The position numbers were made by a program, and so were the translations under genes. A stretch of 60,368 bases of DNA, from the IMG/VR virus record IMGVR_UViG_3300028840_001367, positions 1 to 60,368 of that record, one strand, 5' to 3'. This DNA is from a virus. Below, in pieces: positions 40,300 to 48,686 of this stretch (positions are counted from its first letter, which is position 1; each line of letters starts with the position of its first letter). The notes below the pieces were generated by a model that saw only the letters and a program-made list of their open reading frames with translations, made no database searches and was not told where the DNA came from.

Positions 40300-41328
40300 T
40301 CAGTCTGCAACAATGTGCCCAATAGCAGTGACCTTGAAACTGTCAACACTGGTCAAGTCATCTTGTATAATGAATTGCAACTCATCTCTGCCATTGTCAG
40401 TGCCAGTACCAGCAGTTGACCCCCTGAGACGAATTGTGACACCATAATTGCCAACCAAGTCTGCAACACCTCTCACACCATACGCACCACCACCAGACTT
40501 GTCATGATACGTCACAGTGCCAATGAGCAAGGCAAGGTCACCATTGGTCTTAATGTTGCCAAGGTTGCCAAGGTACCCGGTCAGACCGTCTTGCTTGCGC
40601 ATATACACACCACGTGACAAGGCAGCTTGGTCACAAAACTTGCTATCGTCTGGCTCTGTCCCACAGATCATTGAGATATTAAAACCAGTCACGTCAAAGT
40701 CTGACCCTGGTGGTGGGTGAGTGATGAGCACTTGCCTTGTGCCAGAGCCATCAATAGCAAGCTCTGTGCTTATCACCTCAACTGTGGTGCCAATAGGCCA
40801 AGGCAGCCTGACAGCACGGTCAAGGCTCAAAATACCGTCTGCAACAGTGACAACGTGAGCAACTGACCAAGTTGTTGAGAACGTATCATAATTACTTATG
40901 TATACAGTGTCACTGGCAACTATGCCATGTGTGGCAGTTGGCTCAACAGATACAGTGTACTCACCAACAATGCCAATCTCAGCAAGGGTTGCAGTGACGC
41001 CAGTATGAGCATGAAAGGGGATAGCAAAGGCAGAGCTTGTCTGGTCTTGGATATACACGTCAAGTGCACCATATGCACCACCAGCTTGAGCAGACAGCTT
41101 GAAAGGCACTGGCGTGAGGCTGGTGTCAACCACACCCCACACAAGCTGGTTGCCACCACCAGACCATGCTGACTGTGCACTGACTTGCATGGGAGTTGGG
41201 GTCACCAGCACAGTGCTGGCAATGTTGAGAGCATAGCTTGATCCAATCAAGAGCAGCACAACTGCCAGCATGATGACAATTGCCAGCAGCAGTCTGCTTT
41301 GCTTGCTTTGCTCAGTCTTTTGAGTCAT
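40300..41328 (-). CDS. Signal-anchored hypothetical virion/surface protein
   Basis: Protein of 342 residues, ATG 41328; ribosome site in the hairpin at 41330-41347. Membrane anchor at ~13-35 (LLLAIVIMLAVVLLLIGSSYAL), then VTPTPMQVSAQSAWSGGGNQLVWGV, sharing AQS ... GGG-x-QLV-x-G with its neighbour. The rest (~70-342) is beta-rich (YTVSVEPTATHGIVASDTVYISN ... DELQFIIQDDLTSVDSFKV). No family recognised. The shared N-terminal module shows the two genes derive in part from a common ancestor. Confidence 0.75.
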   Translation of the reverse strand: MTQKTEQSKQSRLLLAIVIMLAVVLLLIGSSYALNIASTVLVTPTPMQVSAQSAWSGGGNQLVWGVVDTSLTPVPFKLSAQAGGAYGALDVYIQDQTSSAFAIPFHAHTGVTATLAEIGIVGEYTVSVEPTATHGIVASDTVYISNYDTFSTTWSVAHVVTVADGILSLDRAVRLPWPIGTTVEVISTELAIDGSGTRQVLITHPPPGSDFDVTGFNISMICGTEPDDSKFCDQAALSRGVYMRKQDGLTGYLGNLGNIKTNGDLALLIGTVTYHDKSGGGAYGVRGVADLVGNYGVTIRLRGSTAGTGTDNGRDELQFIIQDDLTSVDSFKVTAIGHIVAD

Positions 41329-41329
41329 C

Positions 41330-41347
41330 TTGACACCTCACTGTCAA
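41330..41347 (-). promoter_or_regulatory. TTGACA-GTGAGG-TGTCAA ribosome-site hairpin
   Basis: Minus strand, ending one base before ATG 41328. It is identical in 18 bases to 25545-25562 and to the site at 51600-51617, and overlaps the last codons of the gene at 41344. Confidence 0.65.
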
Positions 41348-41727
41348 TCTGTGCTCTCAGACACTCGCTCAAGTCCGGCTATGACAAGCTCTGCTCTTTT
41401 GCGTCTGGACGTGGTAAGCTCTGCAATCCTAAAAGGGCCATCAAGTACGTGGTCTGTCTCAAGTGTAACATACTTGACACGGTCTGTCAATACAATCTCA
41501 GTGCCAGACCCCAAGTCACCAACGTCCTTTGGGTCAAGGGCAAGCAGATAGTCATACTCAACTGGTCTGCCAAGGGCACTGTCTGCTGCTGTCTGTCCAG
41601 CCTCAATCAGACGACAACGAAAGCTTGACCAGTCAGACCATGTCTCAACGTCCTCACCAGCCTCACCACGCTCAATGGTGACCCTCTGTACAAGGCAACT
41701 GTGTATGAGCCATCTGTGCAGTCTCAT
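41344..41727 (-). CDS. Head-tail closure/adaptor protein
   Basis: Protein of 127 residues. ATG 41727 has AGAGGAGCAAGCC upstream; longer frames upstream are non-coding and cross element C. Pattern of head-closure proteins: VQRVTIERGEAGEDVETWSDWSSFRCRLIEAGQ, EYDYLLALDPKDVGDLGSGTEIVL, YVTLETDHVLDGPFRIAEL. It connects portal and tail and belongs to the connector set split by the glycosyltransferase block. Confidence 0.8.
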   Translation of the reverse strand: MRLHRWLIHSCLVQRVTIERGEAGEDVETWSDWSSFRCRLIEAGQTAADSALGRPVEYDYLLALDPKDVGDLGSGTEIVLTDRVKYVTLETDHVLDGPFRIAELTTSRRKRAELVIAGLERVSESTD

Positions 41728-41758
41728 TGGCTTGCTCCTCTTGTCTCTGTGAAAACAA

Positions 41759-41785
41759 CCATGCCAGATTGGGTGCTTTTCTGGC
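41759..41785 (-). repeat. Interspersed element, copy C
   Basis: CCATGCCAGATTGGGTGCTT and on to TTCTGGC in the gap between the closure protein and the first glycosyltransferase. GCCAGA/TCTGGC arms form a 6-bp stem. Oriented opposite to copy D. Confidence 0.88.
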
Positions 41786-41791
41786 TGGTGC

Positions 41792-42673
41792 TCAACTCGC
41801 TTGGCTTGTCTGGTATGTGTCCCAAAGGTGCTGCCAGAAAGTGTCTGGTGCCTCTGCCAGAGCGTCTTGCCAATCCTCAAGTGTCTGCCAACCATAGGAC
41901 AGTGAGCCAACGTTGTCATTGTAGACTGGCGTGCACCCTGACAAGATACCCTCTGCTGACACTCTGCCAAAAGGCTCAAGGTCTGCTGGCATAAACACCA
42001 GAGCACCAGCTTGACGTGACAAGAAAGCTGGCACCGTCTCTGGCTTGAGGGTACCCATGTCTCTGAGGTACAAGTACTCACTCAAGTCACCCCAACCATA
42101 ACAGTCAATCTTGACGCTGTGCTCTTTTGCCCAAGCATCCATGTCTGCCAGACCCTTGTGAGCACCAAACTCACCCAAGTACACAAAGACATCATCTGGT
42201 GAGCACTCTTTGTCAAAATGCTCAAGGCAACTGTACTTGTCAAGGTCAAAGGCTGGTGGGCACACCAGAGCCTCTGGCAGCGTGGTCTGCCAAGCTGACT
42301 CAAAGCCAGTCTTGTGCAGAGGTGACAAAAAGACGTGACTGGCAGCCTGCTCAATGAGCCTCTTGTACACCCTGGTCTGCCAACGCTCAGTGTGCTGCCA
42401 AAAGTCATGAGCGTATATGACAAAGGGTACGTCTGTGAGCTTGCCAAGTTGGGGTGCACTGAATTGCCTGACATTGTTGAGCACCACAAGCACTTGCTCT
42501 GGTATGATCTTGACGTGGTCAAGGTTGTCAGGGTACACCTCAAGCACGTTGCACCAATCTGGTGCTCTCTCAATCATGAGGGTGTTTGTCATCTGTGCAC
42601 CACCAAGACGGTCACTCAATCTGTGGTCATGTGCCCAAACAACTGTGATCTTGTCACTGCCTGTCTCAAGCAT
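41792..42673 (-). CDS. Glycosyltransferase, GT4-like
   Basis: Protein of 293 residues. The N-terminal half is Rossmann-like (VVWAHDHRLSDRLGGAQMTN; VPFVIYAHDFWQHT; HVFLSPLHKTGFES). The second domain has VFVYLGEFGAHKGLADMD (~165-183) and ALVFMPADLEPFGRVSAEGILSGCTPVYN (~232-260), the E-x7-E-like donor-binding region of GT4/GT-B enzymes (EPFGRVSAE). It probably transfers a sugar to cell-surface glycans or a virion protein. Last of four transferase genes. Confidence 0.85.
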   Translation of the reverse strand: MLETGSDKITVVWAHDHRLSDRLGGAQMTNTLMIERAPDWCNVLEVYPDNLDHVKIIPEQVLVVLNNVRQFSAPQLGKLTDVPFVIYAHDFWQHTERWQTRVYKRLIEQAASHVFLSPLHKTGFESAWQTTLPEALVCPPAFDLDKYSCLEHFDKECSPDDVFVYLGEFGAHKGLADMDAWAKEHSVKIDCYGWGDLSEYLYLRDMGTLKPETVPAFLSRQAGALVFMPADLEPFGRVSAEGILSGCTPVYNDNVGSLSYGWQTLEDWQDALAEAPDTFWQHLWDTYQTSQAS

Positions 42674-43616
42674 TGGTATGCTCTCCTCTCAAAAGCTCAA
42701 AGGCTCTGCCAATCACTGCAATGTGTGTATACTGCTCAAGTGCTAGATTGTGACCACGTCTGGCAACAGTCTCTCTCAACTCATTGTTGACAAGCCAAAA
42801 GCGCACTTGCTCAACCAAGTGTGCAAAGTCAAGCCAAGCAACTGCTGTACCTTGTGGCATAAGGTCATAAAAGCCAGCAAAGTACTCTGCCAGATAGAAT
42901 GCACCACACCCAAGAGCGTACACCATACGGTCTGAGCTATAGTGTGCAACTTGGTTGGTTGCACACATGCCAATCACAATCTTGCACTGTGAGTAAAACT
43001 CAGCAAGGTCTGACCCATAACAGCCAGACTGCACAATCTGCATTGTGCTGCCAAGATAGTCTTGCAGTCTCAAGAGCACCTCAGTGCGTCTCTTGTGCAA
43101 AGGATGGCTCATGCCACCAACAAAGCCAACGTCAACGGTCTTGGGTATGTCCAGAGGGTGCAACACGTCTGGCACATAGAATTGAGGCAGAAAGTATGCA
43201 GAGGGTATCTGGTATGCAAGCTGGTACTCACTGAGTTGTGCAGTGTTGACCAAAAAGAGCACGTCAATCAGACCGTGCACGCTCTCAGGGTTGATCACTG
43301 GTCTCTTGATGGGCCAATCAGAGTCAACACCCTCTGGTGCTCTCAAGTCAACAAAGTGGTACACCACGGTCTCTGGCTTGGGGTGACGTTGACAGTACCA
43401 TGTCAAAAACACAAGACCCTCTTTGGCTCTGACCCACCACAGAGAGGCACCAAAGTCTGCAAGCTCTGCCTCTGTCTGCTCAAAAGACCAGTCTGCTGCT
43501 CTCACGTCGATTGGCAGACAAGGGTGCCCAAAGTGCTCAAAGGCTCTCAGCAGACCATCATACTCTCTGCCAGCAGTCACAGTGCCAAGGTCACCAAAGA
43601 GTGCAATCCTGGTCAT
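42666..43616 (-). CDS. CgeB-like glycosyltransferase
   Basis: Protein of 316 residues. Start MTRIALFGDLGTVTAGREYDGLL; a GT-B architecture with VDVGFVGGMSHPLHKRRTEVLLRLQ (~160-185), KIVIGMCATNQVAHYSSDRMVYALGCGAFYLAEYFAGF and the C-terminal VNNELRETVARRGHNLALEQYTH. The last part is the signature of spore-maturation CgeB/'glycosyltransferase family 1 (GT1_2)' proteins. It overlaps both neighbours by four to eight bases, so the block is a tight operon. Confidence 0.85.
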   Translation of the reverse strand: MTRIALFGDLGTVTAGREYDGLLRAFEHFGHPCLPIDVRAADWSFEQTEAELADFGASLWWVRAKEGLVFLTWYCQRHPKPETVVYHFVDLRAPEGVDSDWPIKRPVINPESVHGLIDVLFLVNTAQLSEYQLAYQIPSAYFLPQFYVPDVLHPLDIPKTVDVGFVGGMSHPLHKRRTEVLLRLQDYLGSTMQIVQSGCYGSDLAEFYSQCKIVIGMCATNQVAHYSSDRMVYALGCGAFYLAEYFAGFYDLMPQGTAVAWLDFAHLVEQVRFWLVNNELRETVARRGHNLALEQYTHIAVIGRAFELLRGEHTNA

Positions 43617-44344
43617 AGCAGTGTCTCAGAGTGCAACCAAGCAGTGCCATACTTGTCAGTGAGCAACTCTCTGGCTTTGGCCTTGTACCTCTCAAGGTCA
43701 ATCTTGAGCAGCTTGGTGGTCTGCTTGTGCAAGTGCCTGACAAGTACACCAGTGTGCACTGCCAGCTTGAGACCGTGCTGCCTGAGTCTCATGCAATAGT
43801 CATCATCTTCACCATAGACAAAAAAGTCCTCACAGAGATTGCCAACCACGTCAACCACGTCTGCTGGCAACAGCACACAAGTCATTGGCACCATTGGCAG
43901 ACCGTGCAAGGCAACGTCAATCACCTCAAGCTGGCGGTATTGGTCCCAACGCTGCCAGTACACAGACTGGTCTGGTGCTGTGGTCAGAGCAGAGACAATG
44001 CCAACTTGATCGTCTGCCTCAAGAGCGTCAACCAGCATGGTGAGCCAGTCAGGGTGAGTGATCTGGCAGTCATTGTTGAGCAGCAAGATATACTCACCCT
44101 CACAGAGCGTGAGAGCGTGGTTGACTGCCTTGGCAAAACCTTGGTTATACTCATGTAGTACCAATTTGACTGTTGCAGTGCTGGCGTCAAGCCTCTCAAG
44201 GTACTGCACTGCCAGACGGTCACTTGAGCCATTGTCAACAATGACCAACTCATATGGTGCCTCAGTGTACTTGGCAATGCTGTCAACCAAGTCTCTGGTC
44301 AACTGCCAAGTCTCATGTTGTAGGATGACAATACTTGTCAGCAT
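43613..44344 (-). CDS. Glycosyltransferase family 2
   Basis: Protein of 243 residues. Classical GT-A motifs: TSIVILQHETWQLTRDLVDSI, YELVIVDNGSSD (~33-44), NQGFAKAVNHAL, EYILLLNNDCQI (DxD-equivalent NND at ~92-95) and DFFVYGEDDDYCMRLRQHG (the ED-D motif, ~175-190). It adds sugars from nucleotide donors. Rhamnosyltransferase-like order. Confidence 0.92.
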   Translation of the reverse strand: MLTSIVILQHETWQLTRDLVDSIAKYTEAPYELVIVDNGSSDRLAVQYLERLDASTATVKLVLHEYNQGFAKAVNHALTLCEGEYILLLNNDCQITHPDWLTMLVDALEADDQVGIVSALTTAPDQSVYWQRWDQYRQLEVIDVALHGLPMVPMTCVLLPADVVDVVGNLCEDFFVYGEDDDYCMRLRQHGLKLAVHTGVLVRHLHKQTTKLLKIDLERYKAKARELLTDKYGTAWLHSETLL

Positions 44345-45510
44345 AGCTCTGCCTCAATCTTTGTGAGTAGTGGCAACCAATCACGCTGCCAGATGACAGA
44401 CCAGTCAAAGTGATTGCGTATAATGTTGGTGGCAGTTTGTGCCAAGCACTCTGCTGTCTCACTGTGTCTGGCATCATACTCTTGCTCAATGGCAGCAACA
44501 AAGCCAGAGACGCTTGGCACTGCATACCAGCCCATGAGCTTGCCCCACACCATCTGGTCATAGGGCACACACTGACCATTGTACACAAGCTCTGGCATAC
44601 TTGAGACCCTGGTTGCCAGTACTGGCAGACCACACGCTTGAGCCTCAGTGACTGGCACACCAAAACCCTCACCACGTGTTGGCATGAGCAGCAAGTCACT
44701 GGCAGAGTATATCTTTGCCATGTGCTCAGCACTGTACCCTTGCTCATGCTGTGCACGGTCTGCCAGTATCACCCTTGACTCAATGCCAAGGGTCTTGGCA
44801 ATGGTGCTCAAGCTCACTCCTCTGGTAAATTCATGGTCACAGTGACAGTACAAGTACAAGTCTGGTATATTGTCTCTGTGCAGCAGAGTGTTGAGTATCT
44901 GCATTGCCTCTGGGTACCCTTTTCTGCTGGGCCAAGAGACGTTGCTTGAGACCATCGTCATGACAAAAGCGTCTTGCTGCCAACCAAGCTGAGCACGTGA
45001 CTCTTGCTTGCCTTGTGGCACAAAGACGCTTGTGTCAACACCAATGGGTATGTGTCTGGCTTGCAGACCCTCAGCAACCAACTGCTGCTGACCCCATCTT
45101 GAGTATGAGACCAGTATGTCAGTCTGCTTTGCCATGCGTATCACACGGTCACTTGGTGGTGTGTGGTCAATTGGCAACCAGTTGAGCCAAGGCATTGCCA
45201 GTGCCTCTGCATAGTCGTCTGGCACATGCCAGTTGTCGTGCATACCCAAGACAAGGTGAGCACCAAAGTCTTGTGCATACGCTCTGACCGTCTCACCACG
45301 CCAACGCAAGGTGTCATCATGGGGTGTTGGGTACCACGTCACACCACCAACATTGAGCTTTGCACCCTCAAGGCCAAAGTTGGCATAACCAGCAACAGCA
45401 AAACCAGACTCTTGCAGCAACTCGCTCAAGTGCTTTGCCATGATGCCATACCCACTATTGCACCATGCCATGTTGCTGACAAGCAGTACTCTCAACTCTC
45501 TCTCAGGCAT
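44338..45510 (-). CDS. Glycosyltransferase family 4 (GT-B)
   Basis: Protein of 390 residues, ATG 45510 after GAGAGGAGAGCATACC. Domains: acceptor half LLVSNMAWCNSGYGIMAKHLSELL and GMHDNWHVPDD; donor half IPIGVDTSVFVPQGK, VSSNVSWPSRKGYPEAMQIL, DLLLMPTRGEGFGVPVTEAQACGLPVLATRVSSMPEL (~270-310), where RGEGFGVPVTEA is the E-x7-E motif. First gene of the transferase block after element D. Confidence 0.93.
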   Translation of the reverse strand: MPERELRVLLVSNMAWCNSGYGIMAKHLSELLQESGFAVAGYANFGLEGAKLNVGGVTWYPTPHDDTLRWRGETVRAYAQDFGAHLVLGMHDNWHVPDDYAEALAMPWLNWLPIDHTPPSDRVIRMAKQTDILVSYSRWGQQQLVAEGLQARHIPIGVDTSVFVPQGKQESRAQLGWQQDAFVMTMVSSNVSWPSRKGYPEAMQILNTLLHRDNIPDLYLYCHCDHEFTRGVSLSTIAKTLGIESRVILADRAQHEQGYSAEHMAKIYSASDLLLMPTRGEGFGVPVTEAQACGLPVLATRVSSMPELVYNGQCVPYDQMVWGKLMGWYAVPSVSGFVAAIEQEYDARHSETAECLAQTATNIIRNHFDWSVIWQRDWLPLLTKIEAELC

Positions 45511-45569
45511 TGGTATGCTCTCCTCTCACGCTGTTCTGACAGCTTGGATTGTCAACAGATTGGCAGCAA

Positions 45570-45600
45570 GCCAGAAAAGCACCCAATCTGGTTTGGATGC
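45570..45600 (+). repeat. Interspersed element, copy D
   Basis: GCCAGAAAAGCACCCAATCT then GGTTTGGATGC, in the gap upstream of the glycosyltransferase block. It is the only copy oriented against local transcription and forms an inverted pair with copy C, 3.8 kb away. Confidence 0.88.
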
Positions 45601-45623
45601 CTCACAGGGTTGCTCTGTACACC

Positions 45624-46046
45624 TCAACCAGTGCTTGTGCCAATCTCATCATATGCACTGAAAACTGTACGGAATTGTGCACGCTTTCTACCCTTGGCAA
45701 AGTCTGCCAAGATACCACTTGAGTCAAGCACAATGGCTTGCTGTCCGTAAAAGGTTGCCTCAAGTCCCATGTCAGTCTTGCCTTGGTACTTGATCTGAAA
45801 GTCTCTGGCAACACGCTCCTCAGAGGCTCTTGGGTCTTTGAGTGAGCAATAGTGAGCAGACAGCAAAAGCTCAATGTACTCAAGCGTTGCCTCTGGCAAG
45901 CCACCAGTACCAGCAAGGTCAAGCTGCACAATGAGTTGGTGTGCCAAGTTTATGCAGACATTGATCTCTGAGTCACTCAAGTCAGTCTCAAAGATCTCTC
46001 TCACCTCATCTGCTGTGACTCTGGCACCAGCAACCAAGTCTGCCAT
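45624..46046 (-). CDS. Head-tail connector (adaptor) protein
   Basis: Protein of 140 residues, start ATG 46046. Connector pattern with helices (RVTADEVREIFETDLSDSEINVCINLAHQLI; LEYIELLLSAHYCSLKDPRASEERVARDFQIKYQG) and a C-terminal LDSSGILADF strand, matching phage 'gp6/DUF4054-type' connectors. It follows the capsid genes as usual. Confidence 0.8.
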   Translation of the reverse strand: MADLVAGARVTADEVREIFETDLSDSEINVCINLAHQLIVQLDLAGTGGLPEATLEYIELLLSAHYCSLKDPRASEERVARDFQIKYQGKTDMGLEATFYGQQAIVLDSSGILADFAKGRKRAQFRTVFSAYDEIGTSTG

Positions 46047-46450
46047 TATTCTGCCTCAGTGCTCTCTGCCTTTGGCTCTGCCTTTGGCTCTGCCTTTGGC
46101 TCTGCCTTTGGCTCTGCCTTTGGCTTGGTTGAGCGTGAGCGTGAGCGTGGCTTTGGCTTTGGCTTTGGCTCTGGTATGCCAAGTGCCTCACGACACACAG
46201 AGAGCACCTCAGCACGCTCTTTTGTGGCTTGCTCAAGCGTCATGACTGCTTTGGCGTCAAGTGCACCCTCACCAACCCAAGCTGCCAGTCTTGCACCGTC
46301 TTGGCTCATGACAAAGTCTGCTGTGATTGGGACAGGGTCAAACTTGTCACCAAAAGCGTCAACTTCAGCTTGGTTGGCAACATAGTACTCACCACCAACC
46401 AGCTTGCCAGACATGTGCCTGAGACCCTCTTTGATCTGTACTAGTGGCAT
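46046..46450 (-). CDS. Hypothetical protein with KAEP repeats
   Basis: Protein of 134 residues, ATG 46450 after GAGAGGAGCATTATA. The N-terminal ~95 residues contain GGEYYVANQAEVDAFGDKFD and helices. The C terminus is low complexity: alternating KP, then RSRSRS, then about five KAEP tetrapeptides. The DNA shows a 12-bp tandem repeat. It probably belongs to the head or connector region; the tail may be a flexible charged linker. Confidence 0.75.
   Translation of the reverse strand: MPLVQIKEGLRHMSGKLVGGEYYVANQAEVDAFGDKFDPVPITADFVMSQDGARLAAWVGEGALDAKAVMTLEQATKERAEVLSVCREALGIPEPKPKPKPRSRSRSTKPKAEPKAEPKAEPKAEPKAESTEAE
46064..46124. repeat. 12-bp tandem repeat (KAEP codons)
   Basis: About five copies of TCTGCCTTTGGC in register with codons, preceded in the gene by GCTTTG repeats. 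Copy number is likely to vary by slippage. Confidence 0.9.
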
Positions 46451-46537
46451 TATAATGCTCCTCTCTCAGTCAGTTGTACTGCTGCAAAGGTCTGGTCTGG
46501 TCAGAGCCAGACCCTTGCTTACAGTCTACGCTGTGTG

Positions 46538-47521
46538 TTAGATGCTGGTGGCGTGAGCAATGCCAATGTTGCCAGCATAGTCAACCTTGAGCCTTGGTGC
46601 CATGGCATGGTACACCTTGAAAAAGAGACCCATACCGTCTGGCGTCTCCCATTCGACGTTGCGCAAGCTCTCAGCAACCACCATGTCAACCACGTTGCTG
46701 GTCAACTGCACAAGCACTGCCTCTGTGGTCAGAAAGTCCGAAGGCTTGACAAACTCAACCTTGGGGTGTGCCTCCATGCGCATGATGTCCGTATCACCAG
46801 AGCCGTCTGTATAGTACTGGTTCAACTCCTCATACTCAGAGGCAGAGACGTACATGCCAAAGTTGCCATGGTACCTCTTGGCAGAAAGGGCACTGATCAT
46901 GCCAAGCAGGGTCTTGTACCCGTTGCCAACCGTGCTGAAAGCACCACCACCGTATGCAGCAGCAGTGCCAGTGTCTCTCTGAGGCTGGTTGGTGTACCCA
47001 TAGATCGTTGAGCCACCAACGACAATGCCAGACGATCCGTCAAACAAGATTCGCTCTGACTCCTCAGCAACACTGAAAGCTGCCTCACTTGCCTCAAGGG
47101 TGTCAATGTCAGCACCCAAGTTGCGAGACGCCAGCAACTCACGTCTGCCAAGCTCATACCCGGCATGGATGATGGGCACTGGCACCTCATAGGTCTTTTT
47201 GTCAACACGGTCCATGACCGTATTGGTACGACCGTCAAGGGTGACTGCTGGTCTCACACGCTCAGAGGCAACACGCCAACGCACAGTGATTGCTGCCAGC
47301 GTGGTGTTGTAGGTCAGACCACGTGACAAAAGGTCTGCCACACCGTTGAGGCGCAACTTGACCATCTCTGTCACAACACGGTCAATCTCAGACCACTCCT
47401 CTTTGAGCAAAAAGCTGTTGACAGCCAAGTTGCTGTTTGGTTGAAAAACTGGACGCTTGCAGTTGAGCACAAAGTTGCCAAACTGTGCCACATCTGTCAG
47501 CATCTCTGCATTGATCGTCAT
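46538..47521 (-). CDS. Major capsid protein (HK97/encapsulin-like fold)
   Basis: Protein of 327 residues, ATG 47521 after GAGAGGAGAAACAAAG. Motifs of the encapsulin-like capsid family: VPVPIIHAGYELGRRELLASRNLGADIDTLEASEAAFSVAEESERILFDGS (~120-170), TPT-type E-loop upstream, and the C-terminal strand VDMVVAESLRNVEWETPDGMGLFFKVYHAMAPRLK. It lies after the decoration-like and protease/scaffold genes, as expected for siphovirus heads. Confidence 0.88.
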   Translation of the reverse strand: MTINAEMLTDVAQFGNFVLNCKRPVFQPNSNLAVNSFLLKEEWSEIDRVVTEMVKLRLNGVADLLSRGLTYNTTLAAITVRWRVASERVRPAVTLDGRTNTVMDRVDKKTYEVPVPIIHAGYELGRRELLASRNLGADIDTLEASEAAFSVAEESERILFDGSSGIVVGGSTIYGYTNQPQRDTGTAAAYGGGAFSTVGNGYKTLLGMISALSAKRYHGNFGMYVSASEYEELNQYYTDGSGDTDIMRMEAHPKVEFVKPSDFLTTEAVLVQLTSNVVDMVVAESLRNVEWETPDGMGLFFKVYHAMAPRLKVDYAGNIGIAHATSI

Positions 47522-47590
47522 CTTTGTTTCTCCTCTCTCAAGTCTTGAGTGTTTTGACCCTGGTTGAGCCAGAGCCTCAGTCAGCTTGGT

Positions 47591-48058
47591 TTAGCTGCCA
47601 ATACGTACCAAGCAACGCTTTGCAGCAGCACCACCAGTGACGGTCTGCCACGCCACGCCAACGATACTCATGGCAATGGTGGTGGCGTCTGGCGTGCCGA
47701 GTGCAGTCAACTGACCAGCACCGTCTGACCTAAGCCACGTTTCACCCTTGGTGGTGCTCTCACCAGCCTTGAGCCACATGTTAAGCACGTTGCCTTGCTC
47801 TGCTTGCACATAGTACACAGTGTCACCACTTGCGTACTCAATGTCAATGTGAGCAGTGCTGCTGGCGTCTGGCGTCTGTGTCTCAACAGCAACCAGCTTG
47901 GTGGGCAATGCACCATTGGCGGTTGCGTGCTTGATGAGTGTACCAGAGCTTACCTCAAGCAAGTGACCCGGCTTGACTGCCTCACCTGACACCATCTCAA
48001 GTCTGTTGAGAGGCTCTGTGTACTCAACAGCAATGGTGTTGTATACCGTGTTTGCCAT
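47591..48058 (-). CDS. Capsid decoration-like protein
   Basis: Protein of 155 residues with the same leader as the capsid gene (GAGAGGAGAAACAAAGATG), which suggests equally high translation. All-beta pattern: TIAVEYTEPLNRLEMVSGEAVKPGHLLEVSSG, VAVETQTPDASSTAHIDIEYASGDTVYYVQ, then IVGVAWQTVTGGAA. This resembles head decoration/stabilisation proteins encoded between scaffold and capsid. Confidence 0.8.
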   Translation of the reverse strand: MANTVYNTIAVEYTEPLNRLEMVSGEAVKPGHLLEVSSGTLIKHATANGALPTKLVAVETQTPDASSTAHIDIEYASGDTVYYVQAEQGNVLNMWLKAGESTTKGETWLRSDGAGQLTALGTPDATTIAMSIVGVAWQTVTGGAAAKRCLVRIGS

Positions 48059-48128
48059 CTTTGTTTCTCCTCTCTCAAAGAGTCTGTCTGATATTCTGTC
48101 CTATGTTGCCAAGCCAGTTACCTTGGTA

Positions 48129-48686
48129 CTATGACCAAGCCATTGTTGGCATAGGCAACTCCTCTGCCTGTCCGTTGTCCCTGTTGGCGTTTGGCAGTGC
48201 TCTGCCAGAAAAGTCACCACCAGTCACGCTCTCTGCCAGCTTGCGCAAGGTCTCAACGCTCATTGCCTCAAGCTCTGCCTTGTCAAAGCCAGCATTGGCA
48301 TTGAGCACCGTGCTCACCAGGGTGTCACGCTCTGCATTGGCATTGGTCTTGACGGTCTGCAAAGCCTCAGCAAAAGCCTTGACGCTGCCAAACTCGTTGA
48401 CGATCTCACGCAGTGCTTGAGCCTCAACCGTTGCCTCTGGCTCTGGCTCTGGCTCAACGTCCTCTGCCTCTGGCTCAACGTCCTCTGCCTCACCCTCTGG
48501 TGCCTCATCCTCTGGCTCTGGCTCACCCTCTGCTGGCTCTGAGTTGGCAGCAAGCACTGCCTGAAAGTTGGCAGTCATGGTGCTCATGGCAGCAAGCGTG
48601 CTGTCATCTAGCTCAGCAAGCTGTTCTGCACTCAACTCACAGCACTGGCAAGCAACCAAAGCGTCAATCATTGCTTGACGATCCAT
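48129..48686 (-). CDS. Nested scaffold protein (internal start)
   Basis: In-frame ATG at 48686 (MDRQAMIDALVACQ), preceded by AAGAGAGGAGAACACAGAC, one of the best ribosome sites in the genome; in the protease frame the same bases encode HTREENTD. It gives a 185-residue acidic coiled-coil protein, the right size for a scaffold. No stop separates it from the protease, so both forms can be made. Confidence 0.85.
   Translation of the reverse strand: MDRQAMIDALVACQCCELSAEQLAELDDSTLAAMSTMTANFQAVLAANSEPAEGEPEPEDEAPEGEAEDVEPEAEDVEPEPEPEATVEAQALREIVNEFGSVKAFAEALQTVKTNANAERDTLVSTVLNANAGFDKAELEAMSVETLRKLAESVTGGDFSGRALPNANRDNGQAEELPMPTMAWS

Noticed and set aside
41759-41785. Conserved peptide MPDWVLF encoded by several element copies
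   Set aside because: Copies D and F replace the ATG by AAA, and the flanking frames differ. Conservation follows the DNA arms and not codons, so a peptide gene is unlikely.
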